Shown in pieces: positions 8,175-16,317 of a DNA stretch of 34,296 nucleotides. The stretch comes from Levilactobacillus lindianensis (GTDB taxonomy: Bacteria > Bacillota > Bacilli > Lactobacillales > Lactobacillaceae), in NCBI RefSeq assembly GCF_003946095.1, contig NZ_RHOD01000021.1, positions 1 to 34,296 of the forward strand. Reading direction: 5' to 3'. The notes beneath the pieces were generated by a model. That model ran no database searches and had not been told where the DNA came from. It saw nothing but the letters and a program-made list of their open reading frames with translations. The translations under genes and the position numbers were made by a program. Position 1 is the stretch's first letter, and every line of letters begins with the position of its first letter.

Positions 8175-8192
8175 GTAGGCACGATGTATGAT
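8164..8192 (+). promoter_or_regulatory. cshA promoter overlapping the murF terminator
   Basis: TTGCTT (8164-8169), a 17-bp spacer, TATGAT (8187-8192). Transcription would start near 8199, leaving a leader of about 120 nt before the cshA start. That leader contains GGAAAA/TTTTCC arms (8256-8261/8268-8273). Long leaders are common for cold-responsive DEAD-box helicase genes, but no cold-box motif was identified here. Confidence 0.6.
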
Positions 8193-8322
8193 GGTTTAGT
8201 TGCTTATTTGAAGAAACGAACTTACTCCGCTCTAGCCAATCGTTAATCGCACCACGGAAAACGGATTTTTTCCAAGATTTGCGAGGCACTAGGGCGATGT
8301 ACCCATTAGGAGGAAATTATTT

Positions 8323-9888
8323 TTGAAGTTTAAAGAACTGGGTCTTTCTGAAGACCTACTGAAGGCTGTTACGACAGCAGGTTATGAAGAAGCGACCCCA
8401 ATTCAAGCCGAGACAATCCCCATGGTTTTGGCGGGTCAAGACGTTATTGGACAAGCCCAAACCGGGACAGGGAAGACTGCGGCATTTGCCTTACCAATCT
8501 TAGAGAAGATTGATAAGAGCAATCCAAATGTTCAAGCATTGGTTGTATCCCCAACACGGGAATTAGCCATTCAAACCCAAGAAGAAATTTATAAATTAGG
8601 CCGTAACGAACGGGCAAACGTCCAAGTCGTATACGGTGGGGCGGACATTCGTCGCCAAATTAAATCCCTGAAGAATCACCCACAAGTTATTGTGGGGACG
8701 CCAGGCCGTTTACTCGACCACATCCGGCGTCGGACTTTGAAGCTGGACCATGTCCAAATGTTAGTCCTCGATGAAGCCGATGAAATGTTAAACATGGGTT
8801 TCTTGGACGATATTGAGGACATCATCAAGCAATTGCCAGAAGCGCGTCAAACGATGCTCTTCTCCGCAACGATGCCACCCGAAATCAAGCGGGTTGGGGT
8901 TCAATTCATGAAAGACCCTAAGCACGTGAAGATTAAGGCCAAGGAATTAACGACCGACTTGATCGATCAATTCTACGTTCGCGCTCGTGACTTTGAAAAA
9001 TTCGATGTTATGACGCGGTTCTTCGATGTTCAGTCACCAGACTTGACCATCGTGTTCACTCGGACGAAGCGTCGGGTGGATGAAATCTCTAGCGGGTTAC
9101 AAGCCCGGGGTTACAATGCCGCCGGAATTCATGGTGACCTGACGCAGAAGCGTCGGACACAAATCATGAACCAATTCCGTCACGGTAAGTTAGATATCTT
9201 GGTTGCGACTGACGTGGCAGCTCGTGGTATCGATATTAACGACGTGACCCATGTGTACAACTACGATATTCCACAAGACCCAGATAGTTACGTTCACCGT
9301 GTCGGCCGTACCGGTCGTGCCGGGAAGCATGGGGTTTCCATGACTTTCGTAACGCCTAACGAAATGGACTACTTGCGTGAAATCGAAAAGCTGACGAAGG
9401 TGCGTATGCTTCCATTGAAGCCACCTTCGGATGAAGAAGCATTGGTTAGCCAATTAGGTGCCGCTAAGGACAAGGTCACTGATCTTGTTAACAAGACGGA
9501 TACTGAAAAGTTTGCCAAGACGGCTGAAGGCCTCTTAAAGGAATTTGATGCTGAAGACTTGGTTGCAGCGTTGTTAAACGATTTGACCAAGGATGACAGC
9601 AGTCAGGTTCCGGTTAAGATTACGCCAGAACGGCCATTACCTAAGCGCGGCGGCAAGCGTCACGGCGGTGGGGGCTACCACCGTGGTGGCGGTAACCATC
9701 GTCGTAACGGTAATGGTGGTGGCGGCTACCGTCAACGTCAAGACCGCCGTGGTGGCGATCATGACCGTCACGGTTCTCGTAGCCATGATTCACGTAACCA
9801 TGGTGGCGGCGACCGTAACCGTCGCAGCAACAATGGTGGTCGGCGTTCCGAAGGTGGCCGTGGGTTTACCATTCGGAAAAAAGACTAA
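8323..9888 (+). CDS. cshA: DEAD-box ATP-dependent RNA helicase CshA
   Basis: The start is a TTG at 8323, eight bases after TAGGAGGAA (8307-8315), giving MKFKELGLSEDLLKAV. The 521-aa product has the Q motif (EEATPIQAETIP), motif I AQTGTGKT at about 44-51, Ia PTRELAIQ, GTPGRLLDH, DEAD at about 150-153, SAT, and the helicase C domain ending HRVGRTGRAG. The last roughly 80 residues are rich in Gly, Arg, His and Asn (HGGGGYHRGGGNHRR and similar), a disordered RNA-binding tail. CshA helicases remodel mRNA and rRNA, associate with the degradosome and ribosome assembly, and matter in the cold. It has its own promoter and terminator. Confidence 0.95.
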   Translation: MKFKELGLSEDLLKAVTTAGYEEATPIQAETIPMVLAGQDVIGQAQTGTGKTAAFALPILEKIDKSNPNVQALVVSPTRELAIQTQEEIYKLGRNERANVQVVYGGADIRRQIKSLKNHPQVIVGTPGRLLDHIRRRTLKLDHVQMLVLDEADEMLNMGFLDDIEDIIKQLPEARQTMLFSATMPPEIKRVGVQFMKDPKHVKIKAKELTTDLIDQFYVRARDFEKFDVMTRFFDVQSPDLTIVFTRTKRRVDEISSGLQARGYNAAGIHGDLTQKRRTQIMNQFRHGKLDILVATDVAARGIDINDVTHVYNYDIPQDPDSYVHRVGRTGRAGKHGVSMTFVTPNEMDYLREIEKLTKVRMLPLKPPSDEEALVSQLGAAKDKVTDLVNKTDTEKFAKTAEGLLKEFDAEDLVAALLNDLTKDDSSQVPVKITPERPLPKRGGKRHGGGGYHRGGGNHRRNGNGGGGYRQRQDRRGGDHDRHGSRSHDSRNHGGGDRNRRSNNGGRRSEGGRGFTIRKKD

Positions 9889-9913
9889 ATTAAAAAGTTA
9901 ATTGATTAGAAGG

Positions 9914-9953
9914 AAGCGTTAGTCGACTAGGCAGGTCGGTTAGCGCTTTTTTT
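9914..9953 (+). terminator. cshA terminator
   Basis: AAGCGTTAGTCGAC (9914-9927) pairs with GTCGGTTAGCGCTT with wobble pairs, followed by a run of T ending at 9953. Confidence 0.85.
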
Positions 9954-10007
9954 GTGTTACTTGAGATTTAGACTTTCTTAATAGATCAAGCTAAAAGTTG
10001 ATAGAAC

Positions 10008-10040
10008 GGGGTTTAATAGCATATTTTTTTATATAACCCC
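10008..10040. repeat. AT-rich inverted repeat upstream of the eRF1-like gene
   Basis: GGGGTT (10008-10013) and AACCCC (10035-10040) bracket an AT-rich stretch. It lies about 30 bp upstream of the next -35 box, between the cshA terminator and the promoter at 10071. It may be a second terminator-like stem or an upstream regulatory element. Nothing else is seen in 9954-10070. Confidence 0.4.
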
Positions 10041-10070
10041 ATTATTTAATTATTAATTTCACAATTAAGG

Positions 10071-10099
10071 TTGCACTAGTTTATTCTGTATGCTATTAT
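10071..10099 (+). promoter_or_regulatory. Promoter of the eRF1-like gene
   Basis: TTGCAC (10071-10076), a 17-bp spacer, TATTAT (10094-10099), with an extended TG at 10091-10092. This is one of the better matches to the vegetative consensus in the window. Confidence 0.7.
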
Positions 10100-10171
10100 T
10101 ACCTTATCGAAACGATATGAAATAACTTATTGCAACGAACTCAACTCACAAAACCACGGAGGTTTCTAGAT

Positions 10172-11314
10172 ATGGCAAATCACTTTGACTTACACGCTGC
10201 ACTGACGCTCGCCGCTAAGCCAGGTCCCTTTGTCACCATGACCTTACCGATCACAGGGGTCCCCGCGATTGACCGGACTCAGTTCAATAGCCTGCTCTCA
10301 GCTGGTAAAAAGCAACTCGTGGCGGTCGCTCCTAACCGGGCGTGGTCGGCGTATGAGGCTGCATTTGAACCCTACGAACATGGTCCATTGACGAATGGTG
10401 GTGCCCAAGGACTCGTGATCATGGCGGGGACCACGGACAGTTACCATTACTGGTTACACACCGCGGTCGGGCCAACCGTCACGGTGACCACCCGGCCTAA
10501 CGTGCTGCCAATTCTGGAATCGCGGGACCTGACGGGGGATTATGACCTTCTGTTACTCAATGGGGAAGGGTTCGAGTTTGCCCAGGTTCGGGGTGGCCGC
10601 GCGGAGTTGGTGAACTTACCAGTAGACGCGCCAATCACTTTGAAACAAGCGTTAGGCAGTGAGTTACGTGACAGTGGCCGTTGGCAACGGTCTGCCGGAC
10701 CGGGAACCCATTACAGTGGGACCGGGTCGGTCGACGCTGGGAAGGCCGCGGACCAGCGAAATTACTTCATGGCCGTTGACAACTATGTCAGCCAACATTT
10801 TTCTAATGTTGATCAAGTGCCCCTGATTCTGGTGGCGGGAGCTGCCGACCAAGGGAACTTCCGGAAGCTTTCCCAGAATGCTTACTTGGACCCAATGATT
10901 CGTCTGGTTCAGGGAACCAATCTGGCGGCAGCCAATCAATCCTTGGCAGAACTGGCGGTGAAGGTGAACGCCCTGCGTCATGAGCAGGCGACCCAGATTC
11001 GTCAGGATGCTTACGCCAAGGCCCGTTCACGTGAACGGGTGGTCCAAGATGTTGGTGCGTTGGCCACCGCCGCGGTGCAGGGTCAACTAGGAACCCTGTG
11101 GTTACAGGCGGGAGCTAATCATCCCGGGCACCTGCTAGAGACGGGTGAGGTGACGACTGCTACAGCTCTGAGTCGGCAGAATAATTTGTACAATGACTTG
11201 GCGTTGTTAGTGGCGCAACAGGGTGGTCAAATTCAGGTGTTACCGGCGGCTGAAATGCCAACGCGGAGCATCATTGCCGCCCAGTTACGGTTCCGTGAGG
11301 CCGTTGTGAGCTAA
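10172..11314 (+). CDS. Bacterial archaeo-eukaryotic release factor (eRF1/Vms1-like) family protein
   Basis: I use ATG 10172, nine bases after CGGAGG (10157-10162), giving 380 aa. The middle region (about 120-160) contains YDLLLLNGEGFEFAQVRGGR, a strand pattern typical of the eRF1-like middle domain. The C terminus, with NLYNDLALLVAQQGGQIQVL and then AEMPTRSIIAAQLRF, closely matches the eRF1 domain 3 signature in which a Gly-Gly turn precedes strand-forming V/L residues. No GGQ tripeptide of true release factors is visible. Bacterial members are linked by homology to eRF1, Dom34 and Vms1, which act on stalled or terminating ribosomes, but their own role is largely unproven. The gene is monocistronic, between its own promoter and terminator. 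The family call is by pattern recognition. Confidence 0.7.
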   Translation: MANHFDLHAALTLAAKPGPFVTMTLPITGVPAIDRTQFNSLLSAGKKQLVAVAPNRAWSAYEAAFEPYEHGPLTNGGAQGLVIMAGTTDSYHYWLHTAVGPTVTVTTRPNVLPILESRDLTGDYDLLLLNGEGFEFAQVRGGRAELVNLPVDAPITLKQALGSELRDSGRWQRSAGPGTHYSGTGSVDAGKAADQRNYFMAVDNYVSQHFSNVDQVPLILVAGAADQGNFRKLSQNAYLDPMIRLVQGTNLAAANQSLAELAVKVNALRHEQATQIRQDAYAKARSRERVVQDVGALATAAVQGQLGTLWLQAGANHPGHLLETGEVTTATALSRQNNLYNDLALLVAQQGGQIQVLPAAEMPTRSIIAAQLRFREAVVS

Positions 11315-11350
11315 TTGATGTTTGGAGGAGTTAGTTCACAGAGTACGAAG

Positions 11351-11378
11351 AAAGGACTGGTGATTGCCAGTCCTTTTT
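11351..11378 (+). terminator. Terminator of the eRF1-like gene
   Basis: AAAGGACTGG (11351-11360) pairs perfectly with CCAGTCCTTT (11367-11376), loop of six bases, ending in TTTTT. Confidence 0.9.
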
Positions 11379-11516
11379 GCGTGGATGACTTTTGAAGACC
11401 ATGATACAGTTAGCCAGTCCGTAAGGTAAGATCTACAGCAGGCTGTCAGCCACGTTAAGGCACATCGATGTATAACGGGTGAAATAAACATCAATAAAAA
11501 TAGTTGTGCTAAGTCA

Positions 11517-11545
11517 TGGACTTTAAGTGGTGATGGCCCTATAAT
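11517..11545 (+). promoter_or_regulatory. Promoter of the LPQTN surface protein gene
   Basis: TGGACT (11517-11522), 17-bp spacer, perfect TATAAT (11540-11545). The ATG at 11554 lies at the expected transcription start, so translation more likely begins at 11593. The interval 11379-11510 shows no gene or clear motif. Confidence 0.7.
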
Positions 11546-11592
11546 TTACCCAGATGACTAGGAGTGTTACACAACAAAAGAGGGCTATTCAC

Positions 11593-13713
11593 ATGACAAA
11601 AAAGTTGAGGATGACATCGAAACAGAAGTTGACGACTTTAGCTATTCTGGGCGCTGTTGCTGGAATGGGATTACAAGTGGATACGGCAAAGGCAGCTGTG
11701 GTGAACGCAGCAGGCGATGCCACAGCTAGCAGTACGGGAACCAGTACCGCGGCTAATGACCCGACGACCAAGCAGGCCGTCATTTCAAATGGGTCTCAGA
11801 CGCCGGCCGCTGGCGCTAAGACTACCACCGATGCGGTTAGCCAGACAAAGGTAGCTGGTGAGACGACAACCAGGACGGTGACTGATCCTGAGACGCCGGC
11901 GAATACGTCCAAAGTGACTTCACCAGACACAGTCAAAACTGACGATCCGTCAGTAACGCCAGAAAACACTATAGTGGCCGGAGAAGCCACGCCAGATAAG
12001 AATGTAAATGACGGTAGTCAGCAGACAGACGACACCAAAACGCTCACGGCAATCCAACCGCAGAGGCGGTCACGTGCCAATCTTCTTCGGGATGTGGCCC
12101 CAGGACCAACGATTAAGAACTCTGGAACTAACGGGACGGCACACTGGACCGAAGATACTAATGGCGTCGTGACTATCACGGGCGGAACTATGGCCGAAAG
12201 CATGATGTTTTTTGAAAGTGCGACTAAGTTAGTTTTCGATGGTAGTCTAGGCAAAGTAGTCTTACCGGCTAACAGTAGCCGATTCTTTGAATACTGGTCA
12301 AACCTGACCGAGATCGATGGCTGGGAGAACGTGGATGCTTCGAAAGTCACGAATATGTCTCACATGTTTAGTGAGGATGTGGCACTGAAGAGTCTCGATC
12401 TGAGTTCGCTAGATCTGAGTCACGTGACGAACATGTCAAGCTTGCTGTATGGGGGGATTTCCGATCAGAATGGCAATCACCCAATTAGTCTGACGAACTT
12501 CAAGTTGGGGTCGAGTACGAGCCAAGTTACGGACATGTCGATGATGTTGTCTGGGGATTCTTCCTTAACGACTGTTGATGCCGCAGATTGGAACGTCTCG
12601 AGCTTACAATCTGCTGATAGCCTTTTCCAGGGAACGGCTATTAGCAATCTAGATCTCAGTAAGTGGCAGACGCCTAAGCTGCAGACCTTGAGCAATACCT
12701 TTGCGGACATGCCTAACTTGAGCTCAATTAATGTTGCCGGTCTCCAGACAGGGTCAGTGACTAACTTTGTTCAGACGTTTGAAAACGATCCTTTATTGAC
12801 GACAGTTGATGTCAGTCAATGGGATGTCTCTGGTTCGCAGTTCTTCACCAGCATGTTCCATGACGATCCAGTCTTAGCCAATCTCGATTTGAGCAATTGG
12901 CACCCTCAGGCGGTTCTCCAAATGAATTTGATGTTTGATGGTGATTCGGCCTTAACCGCGTTGAATCTGTCTGGATTTGACACGATCTCTGGTGGTCGCG
13001 GGACCGCTACGGTAAATGAGGCTTTGCTGGGTACCAATGGGTTACATGAACTTGTCTTGGGACCCAACACATCGCTTGGAGATGCTAGTCAAAATGCTGA
13101 TTTGCCTGATATTCCAGTGACTAAGACGTATACTGGCTTATGGCAGGCTGTCGGCACTGGTACCGTGGAGAAGCCCAATGGGGCAACCTACACCAGTGCT
13201 CAGTTGAACGCAACCTACAATGGGGCAACGATGGCGGATACCTATGTCTGGCAGCAAGTGCCAACAACAACGCCAACGAACCCAGGGACGACACCAGATA
13301 ATCCAGGCGCAACTACGGATAATCCCGGAACGTCGACTGAACCAACTGATCCGGATTCCAATCCCAACACAGATGGTAACGATAATGCTACTGTTAATGG
13401 TGGGGATGGTGATGCGATCGTGACAACTGATAAGGATAAGACTAAGAAGCCCGTCGTTCACGCGACGGTCAAGCCACAACAGGCCGCAACCACGACCAAT
13501 GGTGGCAAGCTGACGACACTCAGCGCGGGGCAAGGTGCCACGGGAACGCAGAAGGCGACACAGAGTCAGGTAACAACCACGAGTCAGACTAACGGTCAAT
13601 CTGACAAGACGACGTTACCCCAAACTAATGAAAAGAAATCGAGTCTGTGGGCGGCGATTGGTGCCGTTATGCTGGGTATCTTGAGTTTCCACTGGTACAA
13701 GCGTCAAGATTAA
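11593..13713 (+). CDS. LPQTN-anchored surface protein with BspA-like (DUF285) repeats
   Basis: The start ATG 11593 follows AGAGGG by about eight bases; the upstream in-frame ATG at 11554 has no ribosome site. The 706-aa product has a signal peptide (MTKKLRMTSKQKLTTL, hydrophobic core, TAKA|A). A Ser/Thr-rich stalk runs to about residue 170. From about 190 to 490 there are imperfect repeats with VTNMSHMF and WDVSGSQFFTSMF type units, as in BspA-like/DUF285 lactobacillus proteins. A Pro/Thr/Asn-Pro-Gly wall-spanning region follows. The sorting signal LPQTN is at 675-679, with a hydrophobic stretch and the basic tail WYKRQD. Sortase A would attach it to peptidoglycan. A role in adhesion is inferred from the architecture. 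Confidence 0.9.
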   Translation: MTKKLRMTSKQKLTTLAILGAVAGMGLQVDTAKAAVVNAAGDATASSTGTSTAANDPTTKQAVISNGSQTPAAGAKTTTDAVSQTKVAGETTTRTVTDPETPANTSKVTSPDTVKTDDPSVTPENTIVAGEATPDKNVNDGSQQTDDTKTLTAIQPQRRSRANLLRDVAPGPTIKNSGTNGTAHWTEDTNGVVTITGGTMAESMMFFESATKLVFDGSLGKVVLPANSSRFFEYWSNLTEIDGWENVDASKVTNMSHMFSEDVALKSLDLSSLDLSHVTNMSSLLYGGISDQNGNHPISLTNFKLGSSTSQVTDMSMMLSGDSSLTTVDAADWNVSSLQSADSLFQGTAISNLDLSKWQTPKLQTLSNTFADMPNLSSINVAGLQTGSVTNFVQTFENDPLLTTVDVSQWDVSGSQFFTSMFHDDPVLANLDLSNWHPQAVLQMNLMFDGDSALTALNLSGFDTISGGRGTATVNEALLGTNGLHELVLGPNTSLGDASQNADLPDIPVTKTYTGLWQAVGTGTVEKPNGATYTSAQLNATYNGATMADTYVWQQVPTTTPTNPGTTPDNPGATTDNPGTSTEPTDPDSNPNTDGNDNATVNGGDGDAIVTTDKDKTKKPVVHATVKPQQAATTTNGGKLTTLSAGQGATGTQKATQSQVTTTSQTNGQSDKTTLPQTNEKKSSLWAAIGAVMLGILSFHWYKRQD

Positions 13714-13749
13714 ACGTGGACGTGAGTTTAAAACTAGAATGACATAAAG

Positions 13750-13783
13750 GAGCGGTGACGTAGACAACGTTACCGTTCTTTTT
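13750..13783 (+). terminator. Terminator of the surface protein gene
   Basis: GAGCGGTGACGT pairs with AACGTTACCGTTC through G-T wobbles, then TTTTT ending at 13783. Confidence 0.75.
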
Positions 13784-13867
13784 AGATCCCCAGTTCATTA
13801 AGTTCATTGAATTAGTTTACGTTTTCTCTTAACCGATCAAGTTGTGGGGGTCAATCGGTCTGCCCTG

Positions 13868-13876
13868 TGCTAGAAT
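13868..13876 (+). promoter_or_regulatory. Extended -10 promoter for acpS-alr
   Basis: TG at 13868-13869, one base, TAGAAT at 13871-13876; no clear -35. It lies about 70 bp upstream of the acpS start. Confidence 0.5.
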
Positions 13877-13944
13877 ATAACCTAGACATTCCAGCAGTGG
13901 TGTGACAATTGGTAGACTGGTGAGAAGATAGGAGCGATAACGTC

Positions 13945-14301
13945 ATGATTTATGGGATCGGCATTGATATCACAGATTTGGATCGCGTGGCCCAAGTTGT
14001 GGCGAAGCAACCGAAATTTTTAGAAAAGGTGCTAACTCCCAATGAAGTGGCGGACTATCGCCAACTCAGTCAACGACGGGCCGTGGAGTTTATTGGCGGC
14101 CGCTGGTCGGCTAAGGAGTCTTACAGTAAGGCGATGGGTACCGGGATCGGGTCCACGGTTGGGTTCCAAGATATTGAGATCCGGGACAACGATCAAGGCC
14201 AACCAATTGTTACACGCCAACCGTTTGAGGGGGATGCCCACGTATCTATTTCGCATACGGATACCGTGGTAATGACGGAAGTCATCTTAGAAAGAGGGTA
14301 A
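13945..14301 (+). CDS. acpS: Holo-[acyl-carrier-protein] synthase
   Basis: The 118-aa product begins [15 protein letters not shown], with the metal-binding Asp8, and has the second signature [19 protein letters not shown] with the metal-binding Glu. It ends in the [15 protein letters not shown] strand. Length and motifs match AcpS, which transfers 4'-phosphopantetheine from CoA to the acyl carrier protein for fatty acid synthesis. AGGAG precedes the ATG by ten bases. alr starts 5 bp after its stop, an arrangement conserved in many Firmicutes. Confidence 0.96.
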   Translation: MIYGIGIDITDLDRVAQVVAKQPKFLEKVLTPNEVADYRQLSQRRAVEFIGGRWSAKESYSKAMGTGIGSTVGFQDIEIRDNDQGQPIVTRQPFEGDAHVSISHTDTVVMTEVILERG

Positions 14302-14306
14302 GTGTC

Positions 14307-15431
14307 ATGGCAATTGGGGAACATCGACCAACACAACTGATCATTGATCGGCAGGCATTACGACAAAATATTCACGCGGAGGTTGAACGTCTGGCACCCG
14401 GGTGTGATTTATTTATGGTCGTTAAGGCCAATGGTTACGGTCACGGTGCGGTTCAAGTGGCGCAGGCGGCCAAAGAAGCGGGGGCCAGTGGCTTTTGTGT
14501 GGCTATTTTAGATGAAGCTTTGGAATTACGGGCTGCTGGGTTTAATGACCCCATTCTGATTCTAGGGGTCACTAATCCAGCCGATGCCCCACTGATGGCT
14601 AGGGAACATATCTCAGCCACAGTGGCAGCGATGGACTGGTTGACCGAGGCTGAAGCGTACCTGGCGTTAGCGGGAACCTCAGCACCGTTACGTGTTCACC
14701 TGGGACTCGATACCGGGATGGGACGAATTGGTTTTCGTAATGTTCCAGACTTAGTGGCGGCGGTTGACTATCTGGCAGAGCATGCCAAATCATTTGAGTT
14801 TGAAGGGGTCTTTACCCACTTCTCAACGGCCGACGATCCCGATGACGCTTACTTTAAACAGCAGTTTGCTAAGTGGCAGACGCTCACTAACGCCTTGCCA
14901 CAGCGGCCACGCTACGTGCACGTTTCGAACTCGGCGACGAGTCTCTGGCATGCGGCTTGCAATGATAACCTCGTGCGCTATGGGGTGGCTGGCTATGGCT
15001 TGAATCCTTCGGGAACGGCCATTTCCGAGCCCTTCCACTTACAACCAGCGCTGAGTCTGACTAGTGAGCTGGTTTATACCAAGCGGTTGGCTGCCGGAGA
15101 ATCGGTTAGCTATGGCGCAACCTATACCGCCAAAGAGGCGGAGTGGGTTGGCACGGTGCCGATTGGCTATGCTGATGGCTATGAACGGCGCCTCCAAGGT
15201 TTTCACGTGCTGGTCAATGGCCAAGTTTGTGAGATTATTGGACGAGTCTGCATGGATCAGTTAATGGTTCGCCTACCCCACAATTATCCCCGTGGGACGC
15301 AGGTCACCCTGATTGGTAAGGACGGCGATCAGGAGATCACGTTACAAGATGTGGCGACCTATTGTGGGACGATTCATTACGAGATTGCTTGCGGTTTTAC
15401 CAGTCGGTTGCCACGACGATACATTCACTAA
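14307..15431 (+). CDS. alr: Alanine racemase
   Basis: The 374-aa, PLP-dependent enzyme interconverts L- and D-alanine to supply D-Ala for peptidoglycan and teichoic acids. The PLP lysine is Lys40 in VVKANGYGHGAVQVA. Other family signatures are HLGLDTGMGRIGF, FTHFSTAD, HVSNSATSLWH, SYGATYTA and GYADGYERRL. The ribosome site (AGAGGG) lies inside the end of acpS, so the two are translationally coupled. It follows acpS and precedes mazEF, the same order as in Bacillus subtilis. Confidence 0.97.
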   Translation: MAIGEHRPTQLIIDRQALRQNIHAEVERLAPGCDLFMVVKANGYGHGAVQVAQAAKEAGASGFCVAILDEALELRAAGFNDPILILGVTNPADAPLMAREHISATVAAMDWLTEAEAYLALAGTSAPLRVHLGLDTGMGRIGFRNVPDLVAAVDYLAEHAKSFEFEGVFTHFSTADDPDDAYFKQQFAKWQTLTNALPQRPRYVHVSNSATSLWHAACNDNLVRYGVAGYGLNPSGTAISEPFHLQPALSLTSELVYTKRLAAGESVSYGATYTAKEAEWVGTVPIGYADGYERRLQGFHVLVNGQVCEIIGRVCMDQLMVRLPHNYPRGTQVTLIGKDGDQEITLQDVATYCGTIHYEIACGFTSRLPRRYIH

Positions 15432-15468
15432 TTTGGACGGGTTAATAGTGTCCAGGTTAAGGGATTCG

Positions 15469-15477
15469 TGGTAAACT
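15469..15477 (+). promoter_or_regulatory. Possible separate promoter for mazEF
   Basis: TG (15469-15470), one base, TAAACT (15472-15477), in the 84-bp gap after alr. The -35 (TGTCCA at about 15449) is poor. If active, mazEF could be transcribed separately from acpS-alr. Confidence 0.35.
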
Positions 15478-15515
15478 GTATGAGGTAAGAACGTTAACAA
15501 CCTAGGAGGGTGAAC

Positions 15516-15752
15516 ATGATCCGTTCGCAGCAAATCAAACGTCCACAGATCCGATTGCATATTTCCAAGACGGTTCGGCGACAGGCATTGATTCCGATGC
15601 ACGCCGCGGCAGCCCGGAAGCTGGCACTCATTGTTGGCTACCAGGCGATGGCTTTGATTAACCGGGATCTCGTCCGAGCATTTACACCATGTGAAGAGGA
15701 AGCTGAACGGCGGTTAACAACCTTTCGTAACGCACAACAAGTTAAACAGTAA
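15516..15752 (+). CDS. mazE: MazE/EndoAI-type antitoxin with a shortened N-terminal domain
   Basis: The start ATG 15516 lies six bases after AGGAGG (15504-15509), giving 78 aa. Position directly upstream of a clear mazF and downstream of alr identifies it as the antitoxin. The C-terminal half, GYQAMALIN followed by FTPCEEEAERRL, can be aligned by eye with the toxin-wrapping tail of B. subtilis EndoAI (GYMEMAKIN then FAECEAET). The N-terminal part keeps one basic strand (RPQIRLHIS). Only about 30 residues separate it from GYQ, against about 50 in EndoAI, so a complete ribbon-helix-helix DNA-binding domain seems not to fit. Confidence 0.8.
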   Translation: MIRSQQIKRPQIRLHISKTVRRQALIPMHAAAARKLALIVGYQAMALINRDLVRAFTPCEEEAERRLTTFRNAQQVKQ

Positions 15753-15782
15753 TTAATTTAAGAGGATAGGGGATGGCGGCCC

Positions 15783-16181
15783 ATGGCCCGTGTTGAAGTT
15801 AAACGCGGTGACGTTTTCTTCGCCGACCTATCACCAGTCGTTGGTTCGGAGCAGGGTGGCATGCGCCCCGTGTTAATTATCCAAAACAACGTGGGGAACC
15901 ATTACAGTCCGACCGTAATCGTGGCGGCAATCACCGCACGGATCGAGAAACCAAAGATGCCGACGCACGTGGGTATCTCGGCGGAACGAACCGGTATTGA
16001 GCGGGATTCCGTCATTTTGCTTGAGCAAATTAGAACGATTGATAAGCAACGGTTAAGGGATCAAGTGACCCACCTGGATGTTAAAACAATGGCAGCAGTC
16101 GATACAGCCTTGGCGACTAGTATTGGCCTGGTGGATAAGTCACGCAAGAAAAAGAATAAACCCAAAAGATCCACTACATAG
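15783..16181 (+). CDS. mazF: MazF/EndoA endoribonuclease toxin
   Basis: The 132-aa product has the full PemK/MazF core: [42 protein letters not shown] and [17 protein letters not shown]. These cover the conserved Arg and Thr of the active site. The C-terminal tail is unusually basic ([14 protein letters not shown]), extended relative to the 116-aa B. subtilis EndoA. The enzyme cuts single-stranded mRNA at short motifs and is held inactive by the antitoxin encoded 30 bp upstream. A purine-rich ribosome site (GAGGATAGGGGATGG) precedes the ATG. Confidence 0.95.
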   Translation: MARVEVKRGDVFFADLSPVVGSEQGGMRPVLIIQNNVGNHYSPTVIVAAITARIEKPKMPTHVGISAERTGIERDSVILLEQIRTIDKQRLRDQVTHLDVKTMAAVDTALATSIGLVDKSRKKKNKPKRSTT

Positions 16182-16198
16182 CTTAACGACGAGACTTT

Positions 16199-16231
16199 AA
16201 AAGGTCACGACAATTTTGTCGTGGCCTTTTT
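16199..16231 (+). terminator. mazF terminator
   Basis: AAAGGTCACGAC (16199-16210) pairs with GTCGTGGCCTTT (16217-16228), six-base loop, then T to 16231. It is the first of three consecutive hairpins between the convergent mazF and CBS-ACT genes. Confidence 0.9.
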
Positions 16232-16264
16232 TGTCTGCTGGATTGGTAGGCATTTTGGGGATCA

Positions 16265-16296
16265 GAAAAGGCCGTGACTTGGTCACGACCTTTGGG
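16265..16296 (-). terminator. Second hairpin, terminator-like on the minus strand
   Basis: AAAGGCCGTGAC (16267-16278) pairs with GTCACGACCTTT (16282-16293) with one mismatch around a TTG loop. Read on the minus strand it ends in CCTTTTCT. Its arms resemble those of the mazF terminator 60 bp away (both contain AAAGG and a GTCACGA or GTCGTG core). Confidence 0.6.
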
Positions 16297-16317
16297 TGAG
16301 GTTTTGAATTTTACAGT

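Noticed and set aside
13261-13340. Short tandem repeats that could suggest a CRISPR
   Set aside because: They are in-frame Asn-Pro-Gly-Thr coding repeats of the wall-spanning region, with no spacer structure.
13138-13599. Long open frame on the minus strand opposite the surface-protein tail
   Set aside because: It is antisense to the low-complexity Pro/Thr/Asn region of the anchored protein, has no ribosome site and its translation is biased by the repeats.
13900-13918. Another copy of the GTGTGACA element near acpS
   Set aside because: Only GTGTGACA is shared with E1/E2; no inverted partner or flanking similarity is present.
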